Shown: positions 41,745 to 50,981, counted from the first letter of the stretch. The stretch: DNA of 64,000 bases from an uncultured Lentibacter sp. (GCA_947497495.1 CANMGT010000011.1:1-64000), one strand, 5' to 3'. Numbers and translations: made by a program. Notes: generated by a model from the sequence alone, not told the origin.

Positions 41745-42651
41745 CGGCCACACGCATATCGACCCCGCATCCGGTGATCGTCGTGTTTCGATCGCGATCT
41801 GGGCGAACGCACTTCTGACAGTTGCGCAGATTGTAGGCGGAATCCTGTCGGGCAGTCTCGCACTCATTGCCGATGCGTTGCACAACTTCTCTGATATGGC
41901 GTCTCTCGTAATCGCGTTCGCGGCCCGAAAGATTGCCAGACGTCCCGCTGATGAAAGAATGACTTTTGGCTATGGCAGAATCGAAGTCGTCGCGGCGCTG
42001 ATCAACTACACGACACTCATCCTCGTCGGTGTCTATCTCATCTACGAAGGCGGAATGCGACTGGTCGACCCAACCGAAGTGGCTGGTTGGACGGTCGTCA
42101 TCCTCGGCTCAGTAGCACTGATCGTTGATACGCTAACAGCGCTACTGACGTACTCGATGCAAAAAGGCAGCGTGAACATTCGGGCACTATTCCTGCATAA
42201 CTTGTCAGATGCGTTGGCGTCCGTTGCTGTGATCATTGGCGGCTCACTCATCTTACTGTATAATATGTGGTGGGTTGATCCAGCAATCACGGTTGGCATT
42301 GCTCTGTACATCCTCTACCTCGCCGTCACGGAAGTTGGCCGCCCAATACGCATCCTGATGCTGGGAAGCCCGCCGAACCTCGACAATAAGGCGGTTGTTG
42401 GCGCCATCAGAGATATCGATGGTGTGCATGATGTCCACCACGTTCATCTTTGGCAGATGCAGGAGAACCAGGCGGCACTGGATTGCCATGTGGTGATTGG
42501 TGATGAGGCAACCAGCGAAGACGTCAAATCTGCGGTGAAGGCGCGATTGGCCGATGAGTTTGGCATCCAACACTCGACGCTCGAACTTGAAGATCTAGAG
42601 CATGCGCATGAAGGCGCACAGCTCTTTGGACACAGAGAGAGCGAAGCATGA
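41734..42651 (+). CDS. CDF-family divalent cation exporter
   Basis: A 305-residue cation diffusion facilitator with six membrane helices. The zinc-site motif ALIADALHNFSD is in helix 2 and ALFLHNLSDALASV in helix 5; the C-terminal cytoplasmic domain contains VHDVHHVHLWQM. It exports Zn, Cd or similar ions. The N-terminus is His-rich (MPHDGHTHID). Start 41734 overlaps the transglutaminase-like gene; its stop overlaps the start of the broken methyltransferase-like gene. Confidence 0.93.
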   Translation: MPHDGHTHIDPASGDRRVSIAIWANALLTVAQIVGGILSGSLALIADALHNFSDMASLVIAFAARKIARRPADERMTFGYGRIEVVAALINYTTLILVGVYLIYEGGMRLVDPTEVAGWTVVILGSVALIVDTLTALLTYSMQKGSVNIRALFLHNLSDALASVAVIIGGSLILLYNMWWVDPAITVGIALYILYLAVTEVGRPIRILMLGSPPNLDNKAVVGAIRDIDGVHDVHHVHLWQMQENQAALDCHVVIGDEATSEDVKSAVKARLADEFGIQHSTLELEDLEHAHEGAQLFGHRESEA

Positions 42652-43226
42652 TGCATAATCTGCTGATTTATCTGGGTCTTGGGGTTGCCGCTATGACCCA
42701 AGCCGCGATCTAGTGGTCGAATTCCTTTCCAGAGCGCCGAGTATGGCCGCCCAAGCGCTACACCGCACTTACCCCGTTCCTTGTCTGGGTGCCCACATTT
42801 ACGCTGTTTGGGGTTCTTATTCTGCTCGGGATATCTGGCTGGGGTGATCTCAACATTCCGAGTTGGGCACGCTTCGGCATTGGCCTTCCTCTCATCCTAG
42901 TCGGCAACATCGTAGTATGGATAGAAGTCTTACACTTCAGGGTGTCGCAGACAGGCGGAGCCAAAGGCACACTGCGTACCGAGGGCATGTATAGCTACTC
43001 TCGAAACCCTCAGTATGTGGCTGATATTGCCATCGTCAGCGGGTGGATGATTTTGTCAGCAGCACCGACAGCAATGGTCATTGGCCTTCCGGCAATCGCA
43101 GTGATAATTGCCGCACCGTTATCCGAGGAACCTTGGCTCAAAGATTAGTATGACATCTCGTTCGAGAACTATTCATCGCAGGTGCGGCGGTTCTTATGTG
43201 GTAAAGCCTTATACGCGCAAAACTAA
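42648..43226 (+). pseudogene. Isoprenylcysteine-methyltransferase-like membrane gene with two in-frame amber codons
   Basis: From ATG 42648 or 42651 the frame reads MHNLLIYLGLGVAAMTQAAI, then TAG (42711-42713), then continues without shift: WSNSFPERRVWPPKRYTAL, several membrane helices, YSYSRNPQYVADIAIVSGW (the family's S-adenosylmethionine-binding RNPQY motif) and EEPWLKD. A second TAG follows at 43146-43148, after which YDISFENYSSQVRRF matches the usual family C-terminus. The frame ends at TAA 43224-43226. Both stops are amber and everything else is intact, so this is either a young pseudogene or a recoded gene. A shorter product from Met 42789 is possible. Confidence 0.75.
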
Positions 43227-43268
43227 GGTGTTTTGCAAGAACGCAAGCCAGCGAAATACTGGGCTATT

Positions 43269-44726
43269 TCATGACACCGTGAATTGGCCCATCATGCCTC
43301 CATCCTCGTGCTCCAATATATGGCAATGGTACATGTAGGGTAGACTCTCGCTGGCGGGATGTTCGAAACGCATCAAAATTTCGGCCTGACCATCGATTAG
43401 GATGGTATCCTTCCAACCTATGTTTTGCGATCTAGGTAGCTTCCCGTTCTCACTCAGGACTTGAAACATCACACCATGAATATGGAACGGGTGCATCATC
43501 ATGTTGGTAGACACTGTCCAGCGCTCGAGCTGGCCAAGTTTGACATCAAAATTGGTGCGATTCATATCGAACGCTTGATCATTGATCGAAAACTGCTTGC
43601 TGTTGCGCCGCATCATCATGCCGGGCCCCATAGCCATATCCAGTGTCAAAGCGCGAGATCGCGCTCCTGAGAGCGCCATGCTCGGGCGTGATCCACCCAA
43701 ATCACTGGGCAACTGGGTAATTGATGCTTTGGCAGAAGTGTCGACTGTGAACGGAAGTACCACAAATGGAGGTCCGGACGTCTGGCCCCTCCCCATCATT
43801 CGACCACCCATCATCGGCTCGTTCGTATTCTGCCCGCTCAGCAAGGACACGTCAGACCCATCGCCAAAATCAACTAAGAGTTCGTAGCGTTCTCCTGGAG
43901 CAAGGGTCAACGCGTCTAAGGCAATTGGCGCGTCGAGCAACCCGGAATCGGTGCCAATTAGGTGCATCGGGCGCTCGTCTGACATCACCAATGAATAGAT
44001 CCGTGCGTTTGATCCGTTCAACAGACGCAACCGAACAATGCCCTTTGGAACGCCAGCAGTCGCCCCGACCTGACCATTGATCAACATGGTGTCACCAAGA
44101 AACCCCATCATCCTGTCCGGCATAGATAGCGCATAGCTCATACGGCCACTTCGATCAAACCGGCGATCCTGTAGAACCAAGGTCAGATCATCGACACCAT
44201 AAGTGGTGGGAAGACCTCGTTCTTCGTCTAGTTCGTCAGTAAGCTGAAGGACACCTGCCAAACCCTTTTGTACCTGTTCAGCGGTCCTACCGTGCGTGTG
44301 ACTGTGATACCAGGCCGTCGTCGGCGGTTGATCCAGAGACAGTTCAGGAGCCCATGTTTGACCTGGTGCAACAAGTTGGTGTGGGCCGCCATCAACGTCG
44401 CCAGGGACCACTAGACCGTGCCAGTGAACGGAAATTGCTTCCTCTAAGGTATTTGTGACCTTAGCTGCAGTGACGCCCCTATTTGACATACGCAAGGTTG
44501 GACCCAAAAAGGACTGGTTGAACCCCCAAGTGTCACTATCAGATTGATCTCGGAAATTAATCTTCCCAGCCTGTGCGTTTAAGAAGAACCGCCCCGATTG
44601 AGTGGCATCAAGCAGTGGCGGCATGGACAATGTAAGAGAGCGAGTATTGGCTTGCGATAGGTTCGGCAACAGCGGCGCGAGTGCGGCGGCTCCAAGTCCT
44701 GACAAGACTGAGCGGCGAGTTTTCAT
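43269..44726 (-). CDS. Multicopper oxidase (CueO/FtsP type), Tat-exported
   Basis: A 485-residue periplasmic oxidase with Tat signal KTRRSVLSGLGAAALAPLL. Copper clusters: HWHGLVVPG at ~101, WYHSHTHGRT near 143, HPFHIHGVMF near 420 and the terminal YHCHILEHEDGGMMG. A Met-rich insert (EPMMGGRMMGRG) and MGPGMMMRRN are typical of cuprous oxidases. It oxidises Cu(I) to the less toxic Cu(II). Start MKTRRS was preferred over an in-frame ATG 19 codons upstream because it restores the Tat signal at the N-terminus. Confidence 0.92.
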   Translation of the reverse strand: MKTRRSVLSGLGAAALAPLLPNLSQANTRSLTLSMPPLLDATQSGRFFLNAQAGKINFRDQSDSDTWGFNQSFLGPTLRMSNRGVTAAKVTNTLEEAISVHWHGLVVPGDVDGGPHQLVAPGQTWAPELSLDQPPTTAWYHSHTHGRTAEQVQKGLAGVLQLTDELDEERGLPTTYGVDDLTLVLQDRRFDRSGRMSYALSMPDRMMGFLGDTMLINGQVGATAGVPKGIVRLRLLNGSNARIYSLVMSDERPMHLIGTDSGLLDAPIALDALTLAPGERYELLVDFGDGSDVSLLSGQNTNEPMMGGRMMGRGQTSGPPFVVLPFTVDTSAKASITQLPSDLGGSRPSMALSGARSRALTLDMAMGPGMMMRRNSKQFSINDQAFDMNRTNFDVKLGQLERWTVSTNMMMHPFHIHGVMFQVLSENGKLPRSQNIGWKDTILIDGQAEILMRFEHPASESLPYMYHCHILEHEDGGMMGQFTVS

Positions 44727-44823
44727 TGGCGGTTTTCCCTTTTTGATTGCTGGTGGGAACTCGACGGTGTTTTGGTCACTCAAACAATTGAAAATGGCAC
44801 AGCCGAGCCGATGGTCTGATAGA

Positions 44824-45477
44824 CTATCTCAAAATTAAGGTATCGATCGATGCGAGAATGCGGCCACCAGTGTCGTCACTGTCAGCGGAAATACCAATAC
44901 CTACCAAAGTTTCTGGAACTGTTTTGAAAGCCGCCTTGAAATCTGCCCTGAAGTCGACGCTTTCAGCAAAATCCCCAGTTCCGCTTTCGCGCAACAAATG
45001 CATTTTTAGTTTCGGATGGTAAGGGCTTGGCAACACCGACCCTCTGCTGTGAGCGCCACCCCAGACATAAACTAAGGCTTTCGTATTTGGGTTTCGAAGA
45101 AGCTTTCGCGCAGTATTGCTTGTGAGGGATCGAGCTGTTTCGGCGTCTACAAAAACAAAGTAGATGGCCAAGTTTCGATCATCGCCGCCTTTGCTGGACA
45201 AGTCCGTCGCCTTTACGCCTTCGCGTACCTCCCAATTCCAGCTTGCGAACTGTGCACTTCGCTCAGAAACTTCAAGCGGTCGCCAAATCAATGAGACAGT
45301 TCCATCTGATGACACCTCAAGGCGCTTGTTATTGAACCCATATTGGTTAGACCAAAGCTTAAGAAATCCTTGTTCTTTCCAATTATGATCAAACACTACT
45401 GGTTCTGCGTTTGCGCGTCCTACCGATAGCATCAACGATAGTGCAGTCAGTGTCATGGAATACGAAATACATTTCAT
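44824..45477 (-). CDS. DUF3047-like exported protein
   Basis: A 217-residue product with signal peptide (LTALSLMLSVGRANA). Segments FASWNWEV, DDRNLAIYFVFVDA, LVYVWGGAHSRGSVLPSPYH and LVGIGISADSDDTGGRILASI match the DUF3047 family, a beta-rich periplasmic fold of unknown function. It overlaps the DsbA-like gene by 4 bases and precedes the multicopper oxidase, suggesting a shared transcript. Confidence 0.82.
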   Translation of the reverse strand: MKCISYSMTLTALSLMLSVGRANAEPVVFDHNWKEQGFLKLWSNQYGFNNKRLEVSSDGTVSLIWRPLEVSERSAQFASWNWEVREGVKATDLSSKGGDDRNLAIYFVFVDAETARSLTSNTARKLLRNPNTKALVYVWGGAHSRGSVLPSPYHPKLKMHLLRESGTGDFAESVDFRADFKAAFKTVPETLVGIGISADSDDTGGRILASIDTLILR

Positions 45478-46205
45478 TCTTGGCTTTCCCTTGCTGCCTT
45501 CACAAAATCCGCCAGCTGAGCTTGCTCGACAAACCCGTTAACAAGCTCATCTCCAATGACAAAGGATGGCGTACCGCTAAAACCAAGAGCTTCACCAAGT
45601 CTCATCGAACTTTCGAGGTGTTCGTCGATTTCAGGCGCGTCCATATCCTGGCGCAACTGATCTAAATCCAGGCCAATTTTTTTGGCCACTAGGAGAACCG
45701 TATCCTGCTCGACGCGACCCTTCAAACCCATCAAAGCCCAATGCAGCTCATTATACTTGCCTTGTTTGCGAGCAGCTAAGGCTGCTTTGGCTGCGTATAC
45801 CGAACCCTCACTAAGAATGGGCCATTCACGATACACTAAACGAACATCAGGGTCGGCTTTGAGCAAGGCCTGAACCTCACCCATCGATCGACGGCAGTAC
45901 GGGCAATTGTAGTCGAAAAACTCTACAATAGTAACGTCGCCTTCAGGATTGCCCAACACGGGTGCATTGGGATCTCGCTCCAATAGATTACGTTGATTGT
46001 CCAGCACATCGCTTTGAGACACAGTCTCCGCATCTGCCTGTTGCTGTTGGAGGAGCGCCACAGCATCCATGATAATCTGGGGATTTTCCAGTATGGCCTC
46101 AAGAGCGAGTTCCTTGACACGCTCTGCATCTAACGACTCTGCGTTGGTAGAAAACGGAAGTACGAGAGCCATTGCCAGCCCAACGCTTGTACTTTTGAAC
46201 TTCAT
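45474..46205 (-). CDS. DsbA/ScsC-like periplasmic thiol oxidoreductase
   Basis: A 243-residue exported protein with signal peptide ending STNAES. Residues ~22-85 are a helical N-terminal domain of the ScsC/DsbG-like type (ILENPQIIMDAVALLQQQQ). The thioredoxin fold follows with active site FFDYNCPYCRRSM and cis-Pro region FSGTPSFVIGDELV. ScsC-like proteins protect periplasmic thiols from copper; this fits the neighbouring oxidase and cytochrome genes. Confidence 0.9.
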   Translation of the reverse strand: MKFKSTSVGLAMALVLPFSTNAESLDAERVKELALEAILENPQIIMDAVALLQQQQADAETVSQSDVLDNQRNLLERDPNAPVLGNPEGDVTIVEFFDYNCPYCRRSMGEVQALLKADPDVRLVYREWPILSEGSVYAAKAALAARKQGKYNELHWALMGLKGRVEQDTVLLVAKKIGLDLDQLRQDMDAPEIDEHLESSMRLGEALGFSGTPSFVIGDELVNGFVEQAQLADFVKAARESQE

Positions 46206-46328
46206 TTAATCTCTCCTTGTCATTTTCTTTGGCACATCGGTTCGATACTGGGCCTTTTTGAACCCTTTCGGACTAGCTGGGTTTCATTGCTCGACACAGT
46301 GTTTGGCAATCCAAAAGACAACTCAAGA

Positions 46329-46787
46329 TCAATTGATCCCGTTCTCACGCTGCAGTTCACGAACGTACCTTGCAATAAGCAGGACGTCGCTACGTGTGAG
46401 CCCCTCGACAGCGGGCATACTTCCAAAGCGCCAGTGGTGTGATCGAACTCCGTTTTGTGCCGCGCTCACAAATGCTGCGTCTGAGTGGTGGCTTGGCTCA
46501 TAAATCTTGTGAACCAGCGGCGGCGCCACACCGTTTTGTCCCGCAGCATTCTCACCGTGACACGCTGCACATTTGACATCAAACATTCGCTTGCCAAGAG
46601 CCGCGTCAGCCGACAGTTGCTTGGGCAATTTGACGCCAACGATTTTTTCGCCAGCAGGAATTGTGCTGGTGTTCGGAGGAGTCATTGAATGCCCCCGTTG
46701 TGAAGCCGTCGGCGTAATTGCTTGCCAACCAACAACAGCAAGTCCGACAAGCAGAGCAACTCCCGCAACGACGTTCATTTTCCCCAT
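46329..46787 (-). CDS. Single-heme c-type cytochrome, copy 1
   Basis: A 152-residue exported protein with an N-terminal helix (VVAGVALLVGLAVVGW), one heme motif CAACH (~74-78) in DVKCAACHGENAAGQNG and a distal Met probably in FGSMPAVEGL. Class I cytochromes of this sort can take electrons from Cu(I) oxidation or shuttle them for thiol reduction. It lies in the same direction as the oxidase and DsbA-like genes. Confidence 0.9.
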   Translation of the reverse strand: MGKMNVVAGVALLVGLAVVGWQAITPTASQRGHSMTPPNTSTIPAGEKIVGVKLPKQLSADAALGKRMFDVKCAACHGENAAGQNGVAPPLVHKIYEPSHHSDAAFVSAAQNGVRSHHWRFGSMPAVEGLTRSDVLLIARYVRELQRENGIN

Positions 46788-46830
46788 GGTATGACCCTAA
46801 CTTTACTCTTGGAATTTCAGATTGTACGTC

Positions 46831-47433
46831 TCAGATAATTTTGACCTGCGTGCCAACGGGGACACGTTCATAGACCTCTTCAATCTGTTCATTATATAAT
46901 CCGATACATCCATTTGATGAGCGCCGCCCGATCTTACGTGTGTCCTGTGTGCCGTGAATCCGGTAGTATTGCCAAGACAGGTAGAGCGCACGTGTACCAA
47001 GAGGATTTATGGGGTCGCCACCTTGTACATAAGCGGGCCATTCTGGATTGCGTTCTCGCATCGAGGGCGTTGGAGCCCAGCCAGGATTTACGCGCTTTTC
47101 AACAACTTCAGTATAGCCTCGACGGGTCAATTCATCCGTCAGCGGAACTGATGTCGGATAAATTCGCATTTCACCATCTGCCGTCCAGTGCTGTAAGGCA
47201 CGGGTGTTGGTGTCTGACAGAATTATGCCCTTCCCCAGCTCGTCAAAATGGTCTTCCCACACGTGAGCAACAAATGATGAAATGTTTCGCCGCACCGCGG
47301 GATCTGAAACGACTCCGGTGTTCACCTGTGCCCGGAGGATTGATGGGGTAGCTAGCAGAGCTGCGGCACTCGCCAAGAGCGTTCTTCTGTCAATTGCTCG
47401 ATTGTTATTCACTTTGCCTCTCCATTCGTTCAA
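46831..47433 (-). CDS. L,D-transpeptidase (YkuD), copy 3
   Basis: A 200-residue exported YkuD protein with twin-Arg-like signal IDRRTLLASAAALLATPS. The active-site region is YRIHGTQDTRKIGRRSSNGC, followed by IGLYNEQIEEVYERVPVG. The sequence PTPSMRERNPEWPAYVQGGDP and NPLGTRALYL is shared in pattern with copy 1 at 29447 (SMIERNPEY, NPLGSRALYL), so these two are close paralogs. Copper inhibits such enzymes through the Cys. Confidence 0.9.
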   Translation of the reverse strand: MNEWRGKVNNNRAIDRRTLLASAAALLATPSILRAQVNTGVVSDPAVRRNISSFVAHVWEDHFDELGKGIILSDTNTRALQHWTADGEMRIYPTSVPLTDELTRRGYTEVVEKRVNPGWAPTPSMRERNPEWPAYVQGGDPINPLGTRALYLSWQYYRIHGTQDTRKIGRRSSNGCIGLYNEQIEEVYERVPVGTQVKII

Positions 47434-47655
47434 AACGGGCTACTCAGAAATCGCTTTGTCGACGTCATTGTAGCCGTTCCGGTGAACGAAGACGCTCGGA
47501 GATTTGTATCCAAATGTAACCTCAACAGTTGTCAGCAAAGAGCTTTCATCGGAGATAAACTCCAGCAAGTAAGAGCTCCACAACAACGATCGGCCCAGTG
47601 TCTGCACGAGAGAGGCATTCTCACGCAGTTACTTGCTCAGAGCGTCACCGTGGTA

Positions 47656-47976
47656 TCAGTTCTCCAGTATGTTCTTTTGGTGAAGGTACTCCTCTTGACT
47701 CAATTCTCCTTTGGCAAAGCGCGTTTTTAAGACGTCCAACGGATCGAGAGCTTTACGCTCACTTTCAAGCCTAGCCTTTATCAAGCGAACCACCATAACG
47801 ACTAGGGCTGCAACAAGCCCCCAGAGCACAAGCATCATTGGTCCCCCAAACATACTGTATCCATCTCCGAGCGCCATCTTGCCGCTTTTATTTCCAGCAA
47901 TGCGTATGGTTTCCGCCGACGAAACTGTCGCAATAAACGCAAGCGAACCTGCGGTTGCAAATAGCCTTAGTTTCAT
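47656..47976 (-). CDS. SHOCT-domain small membrane protein
   Basis: A 106-residue protein with a signal peptide (ATAGSLAFIATVSSA), one membrane helix (MMLVLWGLVAALVVMVVRLI) and a C-terminal SHOCT motif (DPLDVLKTRFAKGELSQEEY). SHOCT modules are short oligomerisation segments common next to copper and envelope-stress genes. It is 16 bases downstream of the sensor kinase gene, so probably co-transcribed. Confidence 0.87.
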   Translation of the reverse strand: MKLRLFATAGSLAFIATVSSAETIRIAGNKSGKMALGDGYSMFGGPMMLVLWGLVAALVVMVVRLIKARLESERKALDPLDVLKTRFAKGELSQEEYLHQKNILEN

Positions 47977-47992
47977 ATCATTTTCCTTCTGT

Positions 47993-49381
47993 TCAAGTTT
48001 GCTTCAAAAGCGGGATGCTTATTGTGGCACGCAGCCCCCCTTCCGCCCGATTAGACAACGCTATGTCTCCTCCGTGCGCACGAATTATGGTTCGCGCAAT
48101 CGACAGGCCCAAGCCATGCCCCCCAGTCTCCAACGAGCGTGATCGCTCCAGCCGAAAGAATGGGTCGAAAACCTGTTCAAGATTAAGAGTTGGAATTCCG
48201 GGGCCACTATCGTCAATCACTATGATGAGGTTTTCGCCTTCCGAGAAATAATTGACTTGTGTGCGGCCGCCATATCGCACCGCGTTTTCAATCACGTTCC
48301 TGAGGGCTCGCCGCATGGCATTAGGCCGGATGCGTACATCAATCGAGGTTCGCGGCCCAAGTTCGAACGGAACCACCATGTCGCTTTGAAGTGACGCAAG
48401 AAAATCTGCAATCTTGACGGTCTCAGCTTCTTCCGACCCGGTAAGACCGCGTGCAAAAGTAAGCGTTGCTTCGACCATGGACTGCATTTCCTCAACCGAG
48501 GAGATTAGGCTGTCACGCGTTTCATCCTCTTCCACCATTTCGGCACGTACGCGGATGGCAGTCAGCGGAGAACGCAAGTCATGACCTAACGCCGCGAGAA
48601 GCTGGGTGCGGTCTGCAACAAATCGAGCAAGTCGGTTTTGCATACGGTTGAAAGTCGACGTGAGATCGCGCACCTCTGCGGGGCCTACCATTGGCAAGTC
48701 GGCCACCTCTTCACCCCTGCCAAGCTGGTCTGCAGCGCTAACCAGCCGATATAGCGGGCCTGTTAAGCGTGTCATCAAAAACCAAAAGACGGCCACCAAA
48801 ATCACCGTCGCAGTTAGGGCAAATGTCAGCATCGAGAAAAGTGGCCACTGGATTGGAGGACGCTCAAAGCGTGTGCTTACGTTAAGCCAACCTCCTCCTG
48901 AAATAGAGATAGACAGGTTCATTTCGACTGCAGTTAACTCACCCTGCATCATCGTCAGATGCATCCCGGTCATTTCTTTTGACAGATGTGGAAGGGGAAG
49001 AATCTGACCTTCAATCTCATGCAATTCGACGCGAATATCGCGGCTAAAACTGTCGGCCAATAGAGCTCGTATTCTTCCTTCGACCAGCCCGTTGTTAGAG
49101 TGATCGAAGTGACGTACCGTCGGTTTCTCCGCGAGGTCAAATCGTATCAAAGGTGAATTGGAAGCCCGCAAAATAGAGTCATGTAAATCCACCGGGGCTT
49201 CCTCGATCAGGCGGACAACATTTGCCGCACGACCCGAGGCCTCAAATCCAAGGGCCGCCCTAACCGCGAGGCTACGCTCGCCAGCAAACAGTATGAGGCT
49301 GATCAGTTGAGCGATCGCCAAGGCGACAATAACGAGTAAAACAAGCTGAACACGTAAAGTATTGAAAGGCCATTTGGTCAT
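47993..49381 (-). CDS. Two-component sensor histidine kinase
   Basis: A 462-residue membrane kinase: helix 1 near residues 12-32, a periplasmic sensor of ~150 residues, helix 2 (ALTATVILVAVFWFLM), HAMP, then HisKA with His267 in LGHDLRSPLTAIRVRAEM and an ATPase domain with NVIENAVRYGG, IIVIDDSGPGIP and GGHGLGLSIARTI. It overlaps the response-regulator gene by 4 bases. The sensed signal is probably a periplasmic metal, judging by context. Confidence 0.94.
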   Translation of the reverse strand: MTKWPFNTLRVQLVLLVIVALAIAQLISLILFAGERSLAVRAALGFEASGRAANVVRLIEEAPVDLHDSILRASNSPLIRFDLAEKPTVRHFDHSNNGLVEGRIRALLADSFSRDIRVELHEIEGQILPLPHLSKEMTGMHLTMMQGELTAVEMNLSISISGGGWLNVSTRFERPPIQWPLFSMLTFALTATVILVAVFWFLMTRLTGPLYRLVSAADQLGRGEEVADLPMVGPAEVRDLTSTFNRMQNRLARFVADRTQLLAALGHDLRSPLTAIRVRAEMVEEDETRDSLISSVEEMQSMVEATLTFARGLTGSEEAETVKIADFLASLQSDMVVPFELGPRTSIDVRIRPNAMRRALRNVIENAVRYGGRTQVNYFSEGENLIIVIDDSGPGIPTLNLEQVFDPFFRLERSRSLETGGHGLGLSIARTIIRAHGGDIALSNRAEGGLRATISIPLLKQT

Positions 49382-50100
49382 TCAAGCACCTCAACGTCAA
49401 CATTGAGACAATATCCCCCGTTTCGGACCGTTCTTATGATGACTGGCTTTAAAACATCGGGCTCTATTTTACGCCTTAACCGACTAATCTGATTGTCAAT
49501 CGTGCGGTCAAGCGGACCTGCGGACCGACCTGCAGCCAAATCCAACAATTGATCGCGGCTAAGAACCATGCGCGGCCGCTCCAGCAATACAGCTAGTAAT
49601 TTGAAGTCCGCACTCGTTAGCGAAGTCTCGGCCTTATTTTCGTTTATAAGAACTTGCCGGTCGGCATCCAAAATCAAATGTGCAAACCGGACTTTGCGAC
49701 CCGCAAGATCTCCGGCGACGATTTCAGTTTGTGATGAGCGGCGTAGAACAGCCTTAATTCGAGCAAGCAACTCGCGAGGATTGAAGGGTTTAGCTACATA
49801 ATCATCCGCGCCTATCTCTAACCCAACAATGCGATCGGCATCCTCGCCCAAAGCTGTCAGCATTATGATTGGAAACTTTTTATCCGCCGACAACCGCTGA
49901 CAGATTGAGAGTCCACTTTCTCCCGGCATCATCACGTCCAAGACCAAGAGATCAAAATGGCCTTTGGCCAGTTTAGCATCCATATCTTGAGCATCACGAG
50001 CTGACGAAGCCCGCAAACCGTTCTTTTCCAGAAATCGGGTAACGCTATCCCTTATCTGCTGGTGGTCGTCTACGACAAGAATGTGCGGTGGATTTTTCAT
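49378..50100 (-). CDS. OmpR-family response regulator
   Basis: A 240-residue regulator. The receiver has acidic pair Asp11/Asp12 and phospho-acceptor Asp55 (LLVLDVMMPGESG), with KPFNPREL later. The C-terminal winged helix contains LTSADFKLLAVLLERPRMVLSRDQLLDL and a terminal IRTVRNGGYCLN hairpin. It is divergent from the EF-hand gene at 50269; a conserved motif between them recurs before two other EF-hand genes, making it the likely binding site. Confidence 0.95.
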   Translation of the reverse strand: MKNPPHILVVDDHQQIRDSVTRFLEKNGLRASSARDAQDMDAKLAKGHFDLLVLDVMMPGESGLSICQRLSADKKFPIIMLTALGEDADRIVGLEIGADDYVAKPFNPRELLARIKAVLRRSSQTEIVAGDLAGRKVRFAHLILDADRQVLINENKAETSLTSADFKLLAVLLERPRMVLSRDQLLDLAAGRSAGPLDRTIDNQISRLRRKIEPDVLKPVIIRTVRNGGYCLNVDVEVLE

Positions 50101-50173
50101 ATTCCCCTTCTATGTCAGTTACATCTGCCCAGTTAGAGCAATTTTTGTCTCCGATTGTATCAAGCGCAGGCAA

Positions 50174-50196
50174 TTGCGACAGGCAGATACAAAACC
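50174..50196 (+). promoter_or_regulatory. Conserved upstream motif of EF-hand genes (copy 2)
   Basis: TTGCGACAGGCAGATACAAA, 73 bases before the EF-hand gene and 74 bases from the divergent response-regulator start. Matches copies at 16731-16753 (minus strand) and 52360-52382 in position and sequence. Probable response-regulator binding site. Confidence 0.6.
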
Positions 50197-50268
50197 AGTG
50201 CTGCATGCACTCCGGTTTACAATTCTTATACCGATATGAATGAGGCAACAGAAACTGGAGAGACCACA

Positions 50269-50880
50269 ATGTCGAAACCCCTCAAGACCGTCATAGCCCT
50301 TGCCATTTTTGCCACCCTCGGTAGCGCTTCTTACGCTGATAGCAAACACCACAATGATGGTGATACCACTGCCGCCGCTGGCACCGAAGCTGATCTGGTG
50401 AATGGAGGCGCTGTTCAAACTAGCATGATGAATGGCAGCCAACATAAAATGATGCACAGCATGATGCAAACGATGATGCAAATGCATTCGAGTGAAAATG
50501 GGCCTCTCATAGGGCAAATGCACTTGATGGATAGAACCGCAGCGGGGCCGACAGGCATGATGGATCAAGACATGATGTATCTTATGCGTGCGTCCATGAT
50601 GGGTCAATTTGATGCTGACGCAGACGGCGATGGTGCCGTTTCAAACGAGGAAGCACACGGTACGTTGCAGTCGATGCACTCTAAAGCGGATACGAACGGA
50701 GATGGGCTTCTTTCCCTCGATGAGTTTAACCCGCTACATGCCGAAATGACACGAGGCCTGATGGTTGACCGGTTCCAACACCTCGACACAGATGGCGACG
50801 GGAAGGTGACCGCGGGTGAGATGACCGCACCCGCAGATCGCATGCAAATGCGTTCACAAGGCGAAACGACCGACCATTAA
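50269..50880 (+). CDS. Exported EF-hand protein with three loops
   Basis: A 203-residue exported protein with signal peptide (TVIALAIFATLGSASYADS). The mature N-half is rich in His and Met (SKHHNDGD, HKMMHSMMQTMMQMH), a likely copper-binding stretch. Three EF-hand loops follow: DADGDGAVSNEE, DTNGDGLLSLDE and DTDGDGKVTAGE. GGAGAG precedes the ATG at 50269. Its promoter contains the conserved motif and faces the response regulator, so it is a probable output of that system. Confidence 0.87.
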   Translation: MSKPLKTVIALAIFATLGSASYADSKHHNDGDTTAAAGTEADLVNGGAVQTSMMNGSQHKMMHSMMQTMMQMHSSENGPLIGQMHLMDRTAAGPTGMMDQDMMYLMRASMMGQFDADADGDGAVSNEEAHGTLQSMHSKADTNGDGLLSLDEFNPLHAEMTRGLMVDRFQHLDTDGDGKVTAGEMTAPADRMQMRSQGETTDH

Positions 50881-50981
50881 GTCAACTGAACAGGCGTGAA
50901 GCTTTGCAGCTGCGTCTTGCGTCCCGATCGGCTTGCACCTTCCCTAAGCCGGTAGGGCTGCCCAAACGAAGGAAACTCAAC

